This document shows, in pieces, positions 1 through 8,078 of a stretch of DNA of 64,000 nt; position 1 is the first letter of the stretch, and the number at the start of each line of letters is the position of its first letter. Under the pieces are notes generated by a model, which was not told the DNA's origin, did no database searches, and saw only the letters and a list, made by a program, of their open reading frames with translations. Location of the stretch: positions 1-64,000 of the forward strand of contig NCEB01000002.1 of NCBI GenBank assembly GCA_002280475.1. The letters are read 5' to 3'. A program made the position numbers and the translations under genes. Origin of the DNA: Brevundimonas subvibrioides. Lineage in GTDB: Bacteria; Pseudomonadota; Alphaproteobacteria; Caulobacterales; Caulobacteraceae.

Positions 1-96
1 TCCCCACCCGATCCCATTCCGAACTCGGTCGTTAAGCCCTCCAGAGCCAATGGTACTTCGTCTCAAGGCGCGGGAGAGTAGGTCGCCGCCGGGTCT
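1..96 (+). rRNA. rrf: 5S ribosomal RNA, 3' part
   Basis: The first bases match the conserved interior and 3' half of bacterial 5S rRNA, including the block CCGAACTCGG and the late GGGAGAGTAGGTCGCCGCC. The 5' end lies before the window, so this is a partial gene. The initiator tRNA gene 60 bases downstream is the usual last gene of alphaproteobacterial rRNA operons, which supports the call. The exact 3' end is estimated from where the terminal helix should finish. Confidence 0.93.
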
Positions 97-155
97 ACCA
101 GGCGGACAGTCGATGATGAACTCTCGAACATTCTTCCTTCACGCCTACCGTTTGC

Positions 156-232
<77 letters not shown>

Positions 233-240
233 AATCTCAA

Positions 241-269
241 AGCCCCGATGGTTCGCCTCGGGGCTTTTT
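241..269 (+). terminator. Rho-independent terminator of the rRNA/tRNA operon
   Basis: An 8-bp stem (AGCCCCGA pairing with TCGGGGCT) with a short loop is followed by a run of five T. It lies 8 bases after the tRNA CCA end. It also argues against translation beginning at the in-frame ATG at 248, which would sit inside this hairpin. Confidence 0.85.
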
Positions 270-382
270 GCTGTTCTGCGCCGGCGAGGTCCCTCCGCCG
301 GCGTCGTCATCGTCCACTCCGGCGATGTCCTTCGGTTGCGCGGAGCGGGCTTTCCGGGCCAAGTGGGGCGGGGAGACTGCGG

Positions 383-3300
383 TTGGACGTCGACGCCTTC
401 ATCGATCGCTGGAAGGACGCGCGAGGCGGGGCCGAGCGCGCCAACTACCAGATGTTCCTGTCGGAGATGTGCGAGGCCCTGGGTCTGCCGCGCCCCGATC
501 CGGCCAGCGCCGACACCGCCAGCAATGACTATGTCTTCGAGCGCGGGGTGAAGCGGCGCGAGTCCGAGGGCACGGCCTCGACCACCCGGATCGACCTGTA
601 CAAGCGCGGCTGCTTCATCCTGGAGGCCAAACAGTCGCGCGCCGACCAGCGCCAGGCGGCGGCGTCCCTGGCGTTCAGGCCCGAAGAATCCGCCTCGACC
701 GCCGCCGCCGAGGGCCGGTGGGACGACATGATGCGCAGCGCCCGGCGCCAGGCCGAGGACTATGTCGTTCGCCTGCCGACCGACCATGCGGCCCCGCCGT
801 TCATCATCGTCTGCGACGTCGGCTATGTGTTCGAGGTCTTCGCCGACTTTTCGGGCACCGGCCGGGGCCACTCCGAGTTTCCGGACCGCAAGGGCTATCG
901 CATCCGGCTGGAGGACCTGCGGCGCGAGGAGATCCGGGACCGGCTGCGCGCCATCTGGAGCGATCCCCAGTCGCTGGACCCCACGCGGGAATCCGCGCGC
1001 GTCACGCGTCAGATCGCCGAGCGGCTGGCGGCCGTGTCGCGCCGGCTGGAGAGGAACCACCCGGCCGAGGAGGTGGCGCATTTCCTGATGCGTTGCATCT
1101 TCACCATGTTCGCCGAGGACGTGGACCTGCTGCCCAGGGGCGAGTTCACCCGGCTGCTGGAAGACTCGCTGGACGGCCCCGACAGCTTCGCGCCTCTGCT
1201 GCAGGAGCTGTGGCGCAAGATGGACGCGCGCGATCACGCGGACCGGTTCTTCTCGCTGTTCCGCACCCATCTGCGCTGGTTCAACGGCAATCTGTTCAAG
1301 GAGGCCAGGGCCTTCGCCATGACGCGCGAGGAGATCGGCGAACTGCTGGCCGCCAGTCGCCACGACTGGCGCTATGTCGAGCCGGCCATCTTCGGCACCC
1401 TGGTGGAACAGGCGCTGGACCCGGCCGAGCGCAGGAAGCTGGGGGCCCACTATACCCCCCGGTCCTATGTCGAGCGGCTGGTCGAGGTGACGGTGATGGA
1501 GCCGCTGCGGGCCGACTGGTCGGATGTGGAGGTCAAGGTCGGCGACGCGCGGGAGCGGGGCGACATGGCGGACGCCGTCGCGCGGGTGCGCGCCTTTCAC
1601 CACCAGCTGTGCGCCACCCGGGTGCTGGACCCGGCCTGCGGGACCGGCAACTTCCTGTATGTGGCGCTGGAGCTGATGAAGACCCTGGAGGGCACGGTGC
1701 TGGAGGCGCTGGCCCAGCTGGGCGAGACCGAGACCATCGGGCTGGAGACGGTCGATCCGCACCAGTTCCTGGGCATCGAGCTGAATGTGCGGGCCGCCGC
1801 CATCGCCGAACTGGTGCTGTGGATCGGCTATCTGCAGCAGCACTATCGCAACCGCTCCGAACACCCCGCCGAGCCGATCCTGAAGGCGTTCGGCAACATC
1901 CAGCAGAAGGACGCGGTCCTGACCTGGGACGGCTATCCGGAGCTGCAGTTTTCAATCCTCCCCCGCGACGCGGGGGAGGGGGACCGCGGAGGCCGCTTGG
2001 CCGACGGGGTGGAGGGGGCGACCCCAGACACCGCGTCCGCCTCCGCCCCCTCCACCGCTTCGCGGTCCCCCTCCCCCGTGAAGAACGGGGGAGGATCGTC
2101 GCCGGTCCCCGTCTTCCCGAACGCCCGGCGGCCGGAGTGGCCCGAGGCGGAGTTCATCGTGGGGAATCCGCCGTTCATCGGCGGCAAGGACCTGCGCTCC
2201 CGAATGGAGCCCGGCTATGCCGAGGCGCTGTGGAAGGCGCATCCGCACATGAACGAGAGCGCCGACTTCGTCATGTACTGGTGGGACCGGGCGGCCGAAC
2301 TGCTGACCCGCAAGAAGACGCCGCTGCGCCGCTTCGGCCTCGTCACCACCAACTCGATCAGCCAGGTGTTCCAGCGCCGGGTGATGGAGCGTCACCTCAA
2401 CGCGAAGGCTCCGGTGTCGATCATTTTTGCCGTGCCGGACCATCCGTGGACCAAGGCGACCAAGGACAGCGCGGCGGTGAGGATCGCGATGACGGCCGCG
2501 CGGGCGGGGGCGTTCGAGGGCGAATTGCGCGAGGTGATGACGGAAGCTGGGCTGGACACGGATGAGCCGACGCTGTTCTTCAGCGATAGCCGCGGAAGAA
2601 TCAACCCGGACCTCACTGTAGGTATCGACGTTGCTAGCGCAGGAAAACTTGTGGCCAACGCCGGCTTGTCCTCGCGTGGCGTTGTCCTGCATGGGGCGGG
2701 ATTCATCGTAACGCCGGCAGAAGCTGAGCAACTCGGGCTCGGTCGGCGCGACGGTCTTGAGCATCATATTCGACACTATCGGAACGGCCGTGACCTCACG
2801 GCCTATCCGCGTGGGGTGATGGTGATCGACCTGTTCGGTCTATCTGCAGAACGGGTGCGCCAAGACTATCCGGAAGTTTACCAGCACGTTCTTGAGCACC
2901 TGAAACCGGAGCGAGACAAGAACGCACGCGCTTATCGCCGAGAAGGGTGGTGGCTGTTTGGCGAGAACGTCCCTGAAGCTCGCACCGCTTGGCGCGACCT
3001 GACGCGTTACGTCGCGACCGTTGAAACTGCTAAGCACCGGATCTTTCAGTTCCTCGAGACGAGCATCCTTCCCGACAATATGCTCGTGGCCATAGCAAGT
3101 TCGGACGCGTGGCATCTGGCGGTCTTGTCGAGCCGGGTCCACACGTCTTGGGCCCCGATTCTTGGCGGTTGGCTCGGTTACGGCAACGATCCCCGCTACT
3201 CGAAGTCCCGCTGCTTCGATCCCTTCCCCTTCCCCGACCCCGACGAGGCCACCCGCGCTCGCCTCCGGGCGCTGGGCGAGGAGCTCGACGCCACGCGCAA

Positions 3301-4084
3301 GACGGTGCAGGGCGAGCATCCGGACCTGACGCTGACCGGCCTCTACAATGTGCTGGAGAAGGTCCGGGCGGGGGCCGAGCTGACGGCCGCAGAGGCCGAT
3401 GTGAAGGCGCGCGGGCGGGTGCTGATCCTGAAGGACCTGCACGAGCAGATCGATCGGGCGACCCTTCAGGCCTACGGCTGGGACGACCTGATTCCCCTCC
3501 TGTCCCCTTCTCCCCTTGCGGGAGAAGGTGGCGCGGAGCGCCGGATGAGGGGTACGGAGCCGCGCCCCGATACGGCGCAGCGGTCGCACCCGGTTGACAC
3601 CGAGTCTCACCCCTCATCCGACCCGCTTCGCGGGCCACCTTCTCCCGCAAGGGGAGAAGGAAAGAACTTGGACGAGCTCATTCTCGAACGCCTGGTCGCC
3701 CTGAACGCCGAGCGGGCGGCGGAGGAGGCCGCCGGCCACGTCCGCTGGCTGCGCCCCGACTATCAGATCCCCCGCTTCGCCAAGGGCGCCGCCGCGCCCA
3801 GGACCGGCGAGCTGGACCTGGGGGCCCAGGTCGTCGCCATCGGCTCGAAAAAGGATGGGGGATTGCCCGCCTTTCCCAAGGACAAGGGCGAACAGGTCAT
3901 GGCGATCCGCGCCGTGCTGCAGGCGTCGTCCGCGCCGATGGACGCCGCCGCCGTGGCGCGCGCCTTCAAGGGCGGGGGCAGGAAGATCGAGCAGCGGGTG
4001 GTCCAGGCGCTGAACACCCTGGTCCGCTATGCGGAGATCACGGCCCTGGTGGACGGTCGCTTCGCCGCGCGGCGGGCGGCGTGA
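383..4084 (+). CDS. MmeI-family (type IIL) fused restriction endonuclease-DNA methyltransferase
   Basis: Predicted single-chain restriction-modification enzyme of 1233 residues. An N-terminal PD-(D/E)XK nuclease is seen as D71, E81 and K83; in MmeI the residues are D70, E80 and K82, so both spacing and numbering agree. The class I methyltransferase follows, with SAM motif DPACGTGNFLY near residue 416 and catalytic NPPF near 595, typical of N6-adenine methylation. Target recognition and C-terminal regions complete it. The start is taken as TTG 383 with a GGGGAG site 8-9 bases upstream; the earlier in-frame ATG at 248 lies in a terminator. The chain is longer than MmeI (919 residues), partly because two palindromic repeats are translated in frame near residues 525-571 and 1041-1094. 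No separate methylase or specificity gene is present, as expected for this type. Specificity cannot be read from sequence. Confidence 0.88.
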   Translation: MDVDAFIDRWKDARGGAERANYQMFLSEMCEALGLPRPDPASADTASNDYVFERGVKRRESEGTASTTRIDLYKRGCFILEAKQSRADQRQAAASLAFRPEESASTAAAEGRWDDMMRSARRQAEDYVVRLPTDHAAPPFIIVCDVGYVFEVFADFSGTGRGHSEFPDRKGYRIRLEDLRREEIRDRLRAIWSDPQSLDPTRESARVTRQIAERLAAVSRRLERNHPAEEVAHFLMRCIFTMFAEDVDLLPRGEFTRLLEDSLDGPDSFAPLLQELWRKMDARDHADRFFSLFRTHLRWFNGNLFKEARAFAMTREEIGELLAASRHDWRYVEPAIFGTLVEQALDPAERRKLGAHYTPRSYVERLVEVTVMEPLRADWSDVEVKVGDARERGDMADAVARVRAFHHQLCATRVLDPACGTGNFLYVALELMKTLEGTVLEALAQLGETETIGLETVDPHQFLGIELNVRAAAIAELVLWIGYLQQHYRNRSEHPAEPILKAFGNIQQKDAVLTWDGYPELQFSILPRDAGEGDRGGRLADGVEGATPDTASASAPSTASRSPSPVKNGGGSSPVPVFPNARRPEWPEAEFIVGNPPFIGGKDLRSRMEPGYAEALWKAHPHMNESADFVMYWWDRAAELLTRKKTPLRRFGLVTTNSISQVFQRRVMERHLNAKAPVSIIFAVPDHPWTKATKDSAAVRIAMTAARAGAFEGELREVMTEAGLDTDEPTLFFSDSRGRINPDLTVGIDVASAGKLVANAGLSSRGVVLHGAGFIVTPAEAEQLGLGRRDGLEHHIRHYRNGRDLTAYPRGVMVIDLFGLSAERVRQDYPEVYQHVLEHLKPERDKNARAYRREGWWLFGENVPEARTAWRDLTRYVATVETAKHRIFQFLETSILPDNMLVAIASSDAWHLAVLSSRVHTSWAPILGGWLGYGNDPRYSKSRCFDPFPFPDPDEATRARLRALGEELDATRKTVQGEHPDLTLTGLYNVLEKVRAGAELTAAEADVKARGRVLILKDLHEQIDRATLQAYGWDDLIPLLSPSPLAGEGGAERRMRGTEPRPDTAQRSHPVDTESHPSSDPLRGPPSPARGEGKNLDELILERLVALNAERAAEEAAGHVRWLRPDYQIPRFAKGAAAPRTGELDLGAQVVAIGSKKDGGLPAFPKDKGEQVMAIRAVLQASSAPMDAAAVARAFKGGGRKIEQRVVQALNTLVRYAEITALVDGRFAARRAA
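1957..2095. repeat. Long palindromic repeat inside a coding sequence
   Basis: About 139 bases with inverted arms: the left arm contains CTCCCCC...GGGGGAG followed by GGGGACCGCGG and GGGGTGGAGGGGGCG, and the right arm is close to its reverse complement. It lies between the SAM-binding motif and the NPPF motif of the restriction enzyme and is read in frame without a stop. It gives a Gly/Ala/Ser/Pro-rich segment unlike the surrounding domain. The pattern is that of a mobile intergenic palindrome that has landed in a gene. Confidence 0.8.
3503..3664. repeat. Second palindromic repeat inside the same coding sequence
   Basis: About 160 bases with arms CCCCTTCTCCCCTTGCGGG / CCCGCAAGGGGAGAAGG and an inner pair around GGATGAGGGGT / ACCCCTCATCC. 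It belongs to a different family from the repeat at 1957. It is also read in frame and encodes a Pro/Ser/Arg-rich stretch around residues 1041-1094. The reading frame resumes normally downstream. Confidence 0.8.
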
Positions 4085-4102
4085 GCGGGCCACCGCGCGG
4101 GA

Positions 4103-4588
4103 TCACGCCGGGGCGCTGACCGCATCTCGGTCGGGGGGCTCGGCGGCCATGAGGGCCGACAGCATCTCCATGGCGTCCGCGAGCGCCTGCTTCTGGTCCA
4201 GCGGCAGGGCCGACCAGCGCGCAAGGGCGTCCGCGCGCAGAAAGCCCGGGGCCGTGGTCAGGGCGTCGCGACCCTGATCCGTCAGCCGGGCGTGGACGAT
4301 GCGGCGGTCCGTCGTCGAGCGGTAGCGGACGATCATGCCGTGCGCCTCCAGCCGGTCCAGCACGGCGACGACGGTGGGCGGCGACATCGACACATCGCGC
4401 GAGATCGCGCTGGTGCTGACTTCGCCCATGGCGCGGATCGACTGAAGCACCAGCAGCTGGGGCAGGGTCAGACCCGTCAGGCGCGCGATCTCGCGGGACC
4501 GCACATCGATCGCCTGGGCGATCCGCCGGACGGATCGGACCAGGGACGCCGTGGGATCGGGCGGTTGTTCGGGAGAAAAGGCCGTCAT
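4103..4588 (-). CDS. MarR-family transcriptional regulator
   Basis: A 161-residue winged-helix regulator. The middle holds a MarR helix-turn-helix (ISRDVSMSPPTVVAVLDRLE) and the wing shows the family signature TTDRRIVHARLTDQGRD. It is divergent from the osmolyte operon that starts at 4654, with only 65 bases between the start codons, so control of that operon is a reasonable inference. The start is taken at ATG 4588; an in-frame ATG at 4618 would add ten residues but has a poorly placed ribosome-binding site. The ligand is unknown. Confidence 0.85.
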   Translation of the reverse strand: MTAFSPEQPPDPTASLVRSVRRIAQAIDVRSREIARLTGLTLPQLLVLQSIRAMGEVSTSAISRDVSMSPPTVVAVLDRLEAHGMIVRYRSTTDRRIVHARLTDQGRDALTTAPGFLRADALARWSALPLDQKQALADAMEMLSALMAAEPPDRDAVSAPA

Positions 4589-4592
4589 CGGG

Positions 4593-4644
4593 TTGAAACT
4601 CTTTCGCACACGAACCATTTGTACACGCTGCTTCCACGTTTCAA
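4593..4644. promoter_or_regulatory. Divergent promoter region with TTGAAAC/GTTTCAA dyad
   Basis: The short gap between the MarR gene and asnO carries a perfect 7-base inverted pair, TTGAAAC at 4593 and GTTTCAA at 4638, 38 bases apart. The right half touches the AAGGAGG ribosome-binding site of asnO. An operator role is inference; the arms are farther apart than a single MarR dimer normally covers. Confidence 0.3.
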
Positions 4645-4653
4645 GGAGGGCCC

Positions 4654-6309
4654 ATGTGCGGTCTGAGCGGCGAGATCAATTTCGACGGACGACCGGCCGA
4701 TGCCGGCGCCGTGCAACGCATGACCGATGCGCTCTCGCCACGGGGACCGGACGGGTCGGGGATCGTCATGCGCGGGCCGGTGGGCCTGGGTCATCGCCGT
4801 CTGAAGATCATCGACCTGAGTGAAAAGGCCCAGCAGCCGATGGTCGACGCCGATCTGGGCGTCACCCTGGCCTTCAACGGCTGCATCTACAACTATCCCG
4901 AACTGCGCGAGGAGCTGATCGGGATGGGGTTCCGGTTCTTCTCGCACGGCGACACCGAGGTCATCATCAAGGCCTGGAAGGCCTGGGGCGAGGCCTGCGT
5001 CGATCGGTTCAAGGGGATGTTCGCCTTCGTAATGCACGAGCGGGACACGGGCCGGACCGTGATCGCCCGCGACCGGTTCGGGATCAAGCCCCTGTATCTG
5101 GCAGAGCAGGGCAAGCGGCTGAGGTTCGCCTCGACCCTGCCGGCGCTGCTGGCGGCGGGCGACGTGGACAGGACGATCGATCCGGTCGGCCTGCACCACT
5201 ATATGACCTTCCACGCCGTGGTGCCGCCGCCGCACACCCTGCTGAAGGGGGTGAAGAAGTTCCCGCCGGCGACCCTCCGCGTGATCGAGGCGGACGGGAC
5301 GGCGAGGGACCGGCTGTACTGGCAGCCGGACATGACCCGTCACGCCGAAGACGCGTCCCTGAGCGCCGAGGACTGGCGCGACCGGGTGCTGAACAGTCTG
5401 CGCGCGGCGGTGAAGCGGCGCATGGTCGCCGATGTGCCTGTGGGCGTGCTGCTGTCGGGCGGCGTGGATTCCAGCCTGATCGTCGGCCTGCTGGCGGAAC
5501 TGGGTCAGACCGATCTGATGACCTTCTCGGTCGGGCCCGGGACCATCGGCGCGATGTCCGAGCCGATGGTCAGCTATGACAACGTCGGCTTCTATCTGCT
5601 GAGCCAGGAAGTCTCGAAACACATCAAGGTGGTGCAGTCGGGACAGGGCGCGGACGAGGTGTTCGCCGGCTATCACTGGTATCCGCCGATGCTGGAGACC
5701 AACGACCCGGTCGAGACCTATGCCAGGGCCTTCTTCGACCGCAGCCACGTGACGCTGAAGACCCAGTTGAACGGCGCATACATGGCCGACACCGACGTCA
5801 GCCGCGCCCTGGTCGAGGCCCATTTCGCGCAAGGCCGCGCCGATACGCCGGTCGATCAGGCCCTGCGTCTGGACAGCCAGGTGATGCTGGTCGACGACCC
5901 GGTGAAGCGGGTCGACAACATGACCATGGCCTGGGGTCTGGAGGCGCGCGTGCCCTTCCTCGATCACGAACTGGTCGAGCTGGCGGGGCGCATCCCGCCC
6001 GAGCACAAGCTGGCCCAGGGCGGCAAGGGGGTGCTGAAGGAGGCGGCGCGTCTGCTCATCCCGTCCGAGGTCATCGACAGGAAGAAGGGCTATTTCCCCG
6101 TGCCCGCCCTGAAATACATTCAGGGGCCCTACCTCGACATGGTGCGCGAGGCCCTGACCAATCAGGCGGCGCGCGACCGGGGCCTGTTCGACCCCGAATA
6201 TCTGGACACCTTGTTCGCCGATCCGACGGCGCACATCACGCCCCTGCGCGGGTCGGAGCTGTGGCAGGTCGCCGTGCTCGAGATGTGGATGCAGCAACAT
6301 GGCGTCTGA
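4654..6309 (+). CDS. asnO: N-acetylglutaminylglutamine amidotransferase (asparagine synthase family), internally shortened
   Basis: Last step in making the osmoprotectant N-acetylglutaminylglutamine amide: transfer of ammonia from glutamine to the dipeptide. The N-terminal glutaminase begins MCGLSGE with nucleophile Cys2, and the C-terminal ATP-pyrophosphatase domain has SGGVDSS from residue 268. A good AAGGAGG site precedes the start. The chain is 551 residues, whereas homologues I recall are near 590. The difference appears concentrated after TFSVG (290-294), where the usual segment with the motif around GTDHH is absent and sequence resumes at TIGAMSEPM. This may impair adenylation. The stop overlaps the start of ngg by 11 bases, showing an operon. 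Confidence 0.87.
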   Translation: MCGLSGEINFDGRPADAGAVQRMTDALSPRGPDGSGIVMRGPVGLGHRRLKIIDLSEKAQQPMVDADLGVTLAFNGCIYNYPELREELIGMGFRFFSHGDTEVIIKAWKAWGEACVDRFKGMFAFVMHERDTGRTVIARDRFGIKPLYLAEQGKRLRFASTLPALLAAGDVDRTIDPVGLHHYMTFHAVVPPPHTLLKGVKKFPPATLRVIEADGTARDRLYWQPDMTRHAEDASLSAEDWRDRVLNSLRAAVKRRMVADVPVGVLLSGGVDSSLIVGLLAELGQTDLMTFSVGPGTIGAMSEPMVSYDNVGFYLLSQEVSKHIKVVQSGQGADEVFAGYHWYPPMLETNDPVETYARAFFDRSHVTLKTQLNGAYMADTDVSRALVEAHFAQGRADTPVDQALRLDSQVMLVDDPVKRVDNMTMAWGLEARVPFLDHELVELAGRIPPEHKLAQGGKGVLKEAARLLIPSEVIDRKKGYFPVPALKYIQGPYLDMVREALTNQAARDRGLFDPEYLDTLFADPTAHITPLRGSELWQVAVLEMWMQQHGV

Positions 6310-8068
6310 CGTCCGCCCCACCCGGACCAAGGCGCACCGGCTGAAGCGGCTGCGCCACGAGGGGCTGAAGCCGCCGGTGCGCTCGGGCGAGGGACCGTCG
6401 GCCAACGCGGTGCTGGACTGCGGCTGGGGGCGGCTGCTCTTCGCCCAGACCTTCGCCACGGCCGAGCCCCTGATCGAGGCGCTGCGGGCCGAGGGGCCGG
6501 ACCGGCGCGACATCGCCTTCTATGTCCGCAATCCGCACGTCCTGCTGGCCCAGGCGCCGCAGGAGGTGTTTCTGGACCCGTCCCACACCTATCGGCTGGA
6601 CCTGGCCATCTATCGCGCCAGCCGTCGCCAGCCGAGGGGCTTCACCGTGCGCCGGCTGACGTCCGAGCGCGACGCCGAGGCGGTCAACGACATCTACGCC
6701 CGGCGCAAGATGGTGCCCGTGCCGCCCGACTTCTTCTGGTCGCGGCGCGACGACCGGACCCTGACCTATTTCGTGGCCGAGGACACCACCACCGGCCGGG
6801 TGATCGGGACGGTGACCGGCGTGAACCACGTCCGCGCCTTCGATGATCCCGAGTGCGGATCGTCCCTGTGGTGCCTGGCCGTCGACCCGCAGGCGACCCA
6901 GCCGGGGATCGGCGAGGCCCTGGTGCGACGGCTGGCCGAGCACTTCAAGACCCAGGGGCTGGCCTACATGGACCTGTCGGTCATGCACGACAACGACCAG
7001 GCCATCGCCCTCTATGACAAGCTGGGTTTTCGCCGGGTGTCGTTCTTTGGGGTCAAGCGCAAGAACCCCATCAACGAGGCCCTGTTCGTCGGGCCGACAG
7101 ACGACCACGACCTGAACCCCTATGCCCGGATCATCGTCGATGAGGCGCGCCGGCGCGGCATCCACACCGAGATCGTCGACGCCGAGGGGGGCTTGTTCCG
7201 GCTGAGCTGGGGCGGGCGGACGGTGCGGTGTCGCGAAAGCCTGTCGGAGCTGACCTCGGCCGTGGCGCTCAGCGTCTGCGACGACAAGCGGATGACGCGC
7301 CGGATCGTCGAGGCCGCCGGCGTGCGGGTGCCCGCCCGGATCGACGCCGACGACGACGAGGCCATCAAGGCGGCGCTGGAGCAGTACGGCAGCCTGGTGG
7401 TCAAGCCCGCGCGGGGCGAGCAGGGGCAGGGGGTCGCCGTCGGCCTGTCCAGCGCGGAGGCGGTGCGGACCGCCGTCGAGCGCGCGCGCCGCATCTGTCC
7501 GCAGGTGCTGATCGAGGAACAGGTCGAGGGCGAGGATCTGCGGCTGGTGGTCATCGACTACAAGGTCGTGGCCTGCGCCCTGCGACGTCCGCCGCGCGTC
7601 GTCGGCGACGGGCGCTCGACCCTGCGGGCCCTGATCGAGCATCAGAGCCGGCGACGGGCGGCGGCGACGGGCGGGGAATCGACCATCCCCATCGACGACG
7701 AGACGGAGCGCACCCTGGCCGAGGCGGGCCATCGGCTGGACGACGTGGCGCCGGACGGGGCCGAGGTCATGGTGCGCAAGGCCGCCAACCTGCATCTGGG
7801 CGGGACCATTCACGACGTCACAGACGAGGTCCATCCGGCGCTGATCCGCGCCGCCATCGCCGCGGCAAGGGCCATCGACATTCCCGTGACCGGCATCGAC
7901 CTGATGGTGAAGTCGCCGCGCGAGCCGGACCATGCCTTCATCGAGGCGAACGAGCGCCCCGGCCTGGCCAACCACGAGCCCCAGCCGACGGCCGAGCGGT
8001 TCATCGATCTGCTGTTTCCCCTGTCCGCCCCGACTTCGGCGCGCGCCGCGCCCCGGTCCGAAGCCTGA
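6299..8068 (+). CDS. ngg: N-acetylglutaminylglutamine synthetase (GNAT plus ATP-grasp)
   Basis: A 589-residue two-domain enzyme. The N-terminal half is a GNAT acetyltransferase (core near residues 110-250, with VDPQATQPGIGEALVRRL matching the acetyl-CoA loop). The C-terminal half is an ATP-grasp ligase related to cyanophycin synthetase (about 320-580, KPARGEQGQGV for the nucleotide loop and FIEANERPGL near the end for metal binding). Together they acetylate glutamine and join it to a second glutamine. The order asnO-ngg-M42 peptidase is the known NAGGN osmoadaptation operon of rhizobia and pseudomonads. The gene starts inside the asnO 3' end and is read in another frame. Confidence 0.9.
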   Translation: MASDVRPTRTKAHRLKRLRHEGLKPPVRSGEGPSANAVLDCGWGRLLFAQTFATAEPLIEALRAEGPDRRDIAFYVRNPHVLLAQAPQEVFLDPSHTYRLDLAIYRASRRQPRGFTVRRLTSERDAEAVNDIYARRKMVPVPPDFFWSRRDDRTLTYFVAEDTTTGRVIGTVTGVNHVRAFDDPECGSSLWCLAVDPQATQPGIGEALVRRLAEHFKTQGLAYMDLSVMHDNDQAIALYDKLGFRRVSFFGVKRKNPINEALFVGPTDDHDLNPYARIIVDEARRRGIHTEIVDAEGGLFRLSWGGRTVRCRESLSELTSAVALSVCDDKRMTRRIVEAAGVRVPARIDADDDEAIKAALEQYGSLVVKPARGEQGQGVAVGLSSAEAVRTAVERARRICPQVLIEEQVEGEDLRLVVIDYKVVACALRRPPRVVGDGRSTLRALIEHQSRRRAAATGGESTIPIDDETERTLAEAGHRLDDVAPDGAEVMVRKAANLHLGGTIHDVTDEVHPALIRAAIAAARAIDIPVTGIDLMVKSPREPDHAFIEANERPGLANHEPQPTAERFIDLLFPLSAPTSARAAPRSEA

Positions 8069-8078
8069 AGGAGGCCCT

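Noticed and set aside
248-382. In-frame extension of the restriction enzyme to ATG 248
   Set aside because: The ATG lies inside the terminator hairpin of the rRNA operon, and the extension encodes Arg/Ser-rich text without family match; with TTG 383 the nuclease residues fall at the same numbers as in MmeI.
1957-3664. CRISPR-like array from repeated GC blocks
   Set aside because: The blocks are inverted, not direct, repeats, are unequal in spacing, and no cas genes are present.
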